In this document: positions 63,410 to 64,000 of the stretch, piece by piece | Position numbering within the stretch: the first letter of the stretch is position 1 | Layout: every line of letters starts with the position of its first letter | Assembly (NCBI RefSeq): GCF_021869765.1 | Contig: NZ_CP084580.1 | Location: forward strand, 3,472,001-3,536,000 | DNA length: 64,000 nucleotides | Direction of reading: 5' to 3' | DNA from: Chryseobacterium sp. MEBOG06 | GTDB taxonomy: Bacteria; Bacteroidota; Bacteroidia; Flavobacteriales; Weeksellaceae | Program-made: the position numbers and the translations under genes | The notes under the pieces: model-generated | Told to the model about the DNA's origin: nothing | The model's input: only the letters and a program-made list of their open reading frames with translations | Databases searched by the model: none

Positions 63410-63877
63410 ATGAGAAAATCAATAGGAATTAGGGTAACGCCTTCTACTGTGTACTTTTCAGTTGTCACATACGAAAATGAAGAATTGGAAATTACATTGG
63501 TGGATAAAATAAACAATCCTAAAGCGCTAAATATTCCAGAACAATTGAAATTTTTAAGAAATACACTTTGTGACATAATTAATGAATTTAGCATTACCAA
63601 TGCTTGTATTCGAATTACTGAATCAAATGCACAGTCCATCAATATTACAAGAATTTATATTGAGGGAGTTATTCAAGAATTATTTGCAAGTTCAACTATT
63701 GTTAAATATTATGTTGGTCAAATTTCCAGTATAAGTGCCAACCTTGGAATAGAAAGAGCCACTTTCAAACCATTTGCCGAAGGTAAAGATAGTTTTATGG
63801 AAATAGAAAACTGGCAAAATTTTTCATTAGAACAAAGAGAGAGTTTAATGTCTGCAATTAGTGCTTTAAATATTTAA
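63410..63877 (+). CDS. Hypothetical protein, RNase H/RuvC-like pattern
   Basis: 155 residues, no close family known to me. The start IGIRVTPSTVYFSVV followed by IRITESNAQS and RIYIEGVIQELF recalls the strand-helix pattern of RuvC/RNase H folds, but the first catalytic Asp (GIDPG in RuvC) is replaced by Arg, so it may be inactive. It is linked 20 bases after the restriction pair, and a kinase-like gene starts 3 bases later, so the two probably form one unit. Function unknown; a defence role is inferred from position only. Confidence 0.6.
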   Translation: MRKSIGIRVTPSTVYFSVVTYENEELEITLVDKINNPKALNIPEQLKFLRNTLCDIINEFSITNACIRITESNAQSINITRIYIEGVIQELFASSTIVKYYVGQISSISANLGIERATFKPFAEGKDSFMEIENWQNFSLEQRESLMSAISALNI

Positions 63878-63880
63878 ATT

Positions 63881-64000
63881 ATGCCATTAGGACTACATAC
63901 AACGGAGCTAAATTTTGAAACAACAAAAGAGATAGGTCAGGAAGGGAAAAACTCACAGGTGTTTTTAGCACACGACAAACAACTTGACGGAGAAATTGTC
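63881..64000 (+). CDS. Protein-kinase-like gene, 3'-truncated by window edge
   Basis: Only the first 40 codons are inside the window. EIGQEGKNSQVFLAHDKQL resembles the glycine-rich loop (GxGxxSxV) of eukaryotic-like Ser/Thr kinases; the next Lys and the catalytic core are beyond the edge. It starts 3 bases after the RuvC-like gene. Kinases next to restriction systems are known in phage defence, but this gene cannot be judged further from the present sequence. Confidence 0.5.
   Translation, partial: MPLGLHTTELNFETTKEIGQEGKNSQVFLAHDKQLDGEIV

Larger units (their letters stand above)
47455..64000. mobile_element. Integrative mobilizable element at mnmE, right end not in window
   Basis: From the mnmE 3' end to the window edge the genes form a mobile element: tyrosine integrase, excisionase-like HTH protein, SF3 helicase, iteron-like repeats, Toprim primase, mobilisation accessory protein, MOBP relaxase, T4CP-like coupling protein, then cargo with a restriction-modification cluster. 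No VirB4/TraG-type mating-pair set (only an orphan TraM-like domain) is seen, so it would need a helper ICE. The element is visibly more AT-rich than the flanking chromosome. The length and right end are unknown. Confidence 0.82.

Overview
Organism. The window looks like a chromosome segment of a Flavobacteriia member, most likely Chryseobacterium or a close Weeksellaceae relative. The evidence is a type IX secretion (T9SS) C-terminal sorting domain, TonB-dependent receptors and an OMP_b-brl_3-type receptor, a DPP5-type S9 peptidase, many promoters of the Bacteroidetes TAnnTTTG type, no usable Shine-Dalgarno sequences, and an AT-rich genome with strong simple terminators. Layout 1-46 kb: ordinary chromosome. 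It opens with the 3' part of a sugar nucleotidyltransferase coupled to an APH-fold sugar kinase. Then come a base-excision glycosylase, a periplasmic DPP5-like peptidase, a T9SS cargo protein, and an alcohol/aldehyde oxidation pair (GMC oxidoreductase plus aldehyde dehydrogenase) with a divergent AraC regulator. Next are a TonB receptor, topoisomerase III, a pirin, LuxR and Crp regulators, a small frameshifted gene, and a Na+/H+ antiporter. The methionine uptake operon (EamA transporter, metN, metI, metQ) follows, preceded by what reads as a complete transcription attenuator: a Met-rich 32-residue leader peptide, a strong terminator and a competing antiterminator pairing. After it come a GH3 glycosidase, an outer-membrane receptor, an RND tripartite efflux operon with an AraC regulator, an MFS pump divergent from an Lrp/AsnC regulator, two secreted proteins of unknown role, and mnmE. 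Layout 47.4-64 kb: a mobile element integrated exactly at the 3' end of mnmE and running off the right edge. Its backbone is a tyrosine integrase, a coupled membrane protein, an excisionase-like HTH protein, an SF3-type helicase, an array of eight 7-bp repeats resembling iterons, a Toprim primase, a mobilisation accessory protein, a MOBP-type relaxase and a TraG/VirD4-like coupling protein. No mating-pair genes are seen, so it looks like an integrative mobilizable element rather than a full ICE. Cargo: a GIY-YIG/MUG113-like protein, a ParB-like protein, a secreted orphan TraM/VirB10-like domain, and an island carrying an XRE controller with a perfect palindromic operator, a cytosine-5 methyltransferase and an McrB/McrC (LlaJI-like) restriction pair. 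This is followed by an unrecognised RNase H/RuvC-like protein and the first 40 codons of a protein-kinase-like gene. The last two are the best candidates for an undescribed defence module, but the window stops too early to prove it.
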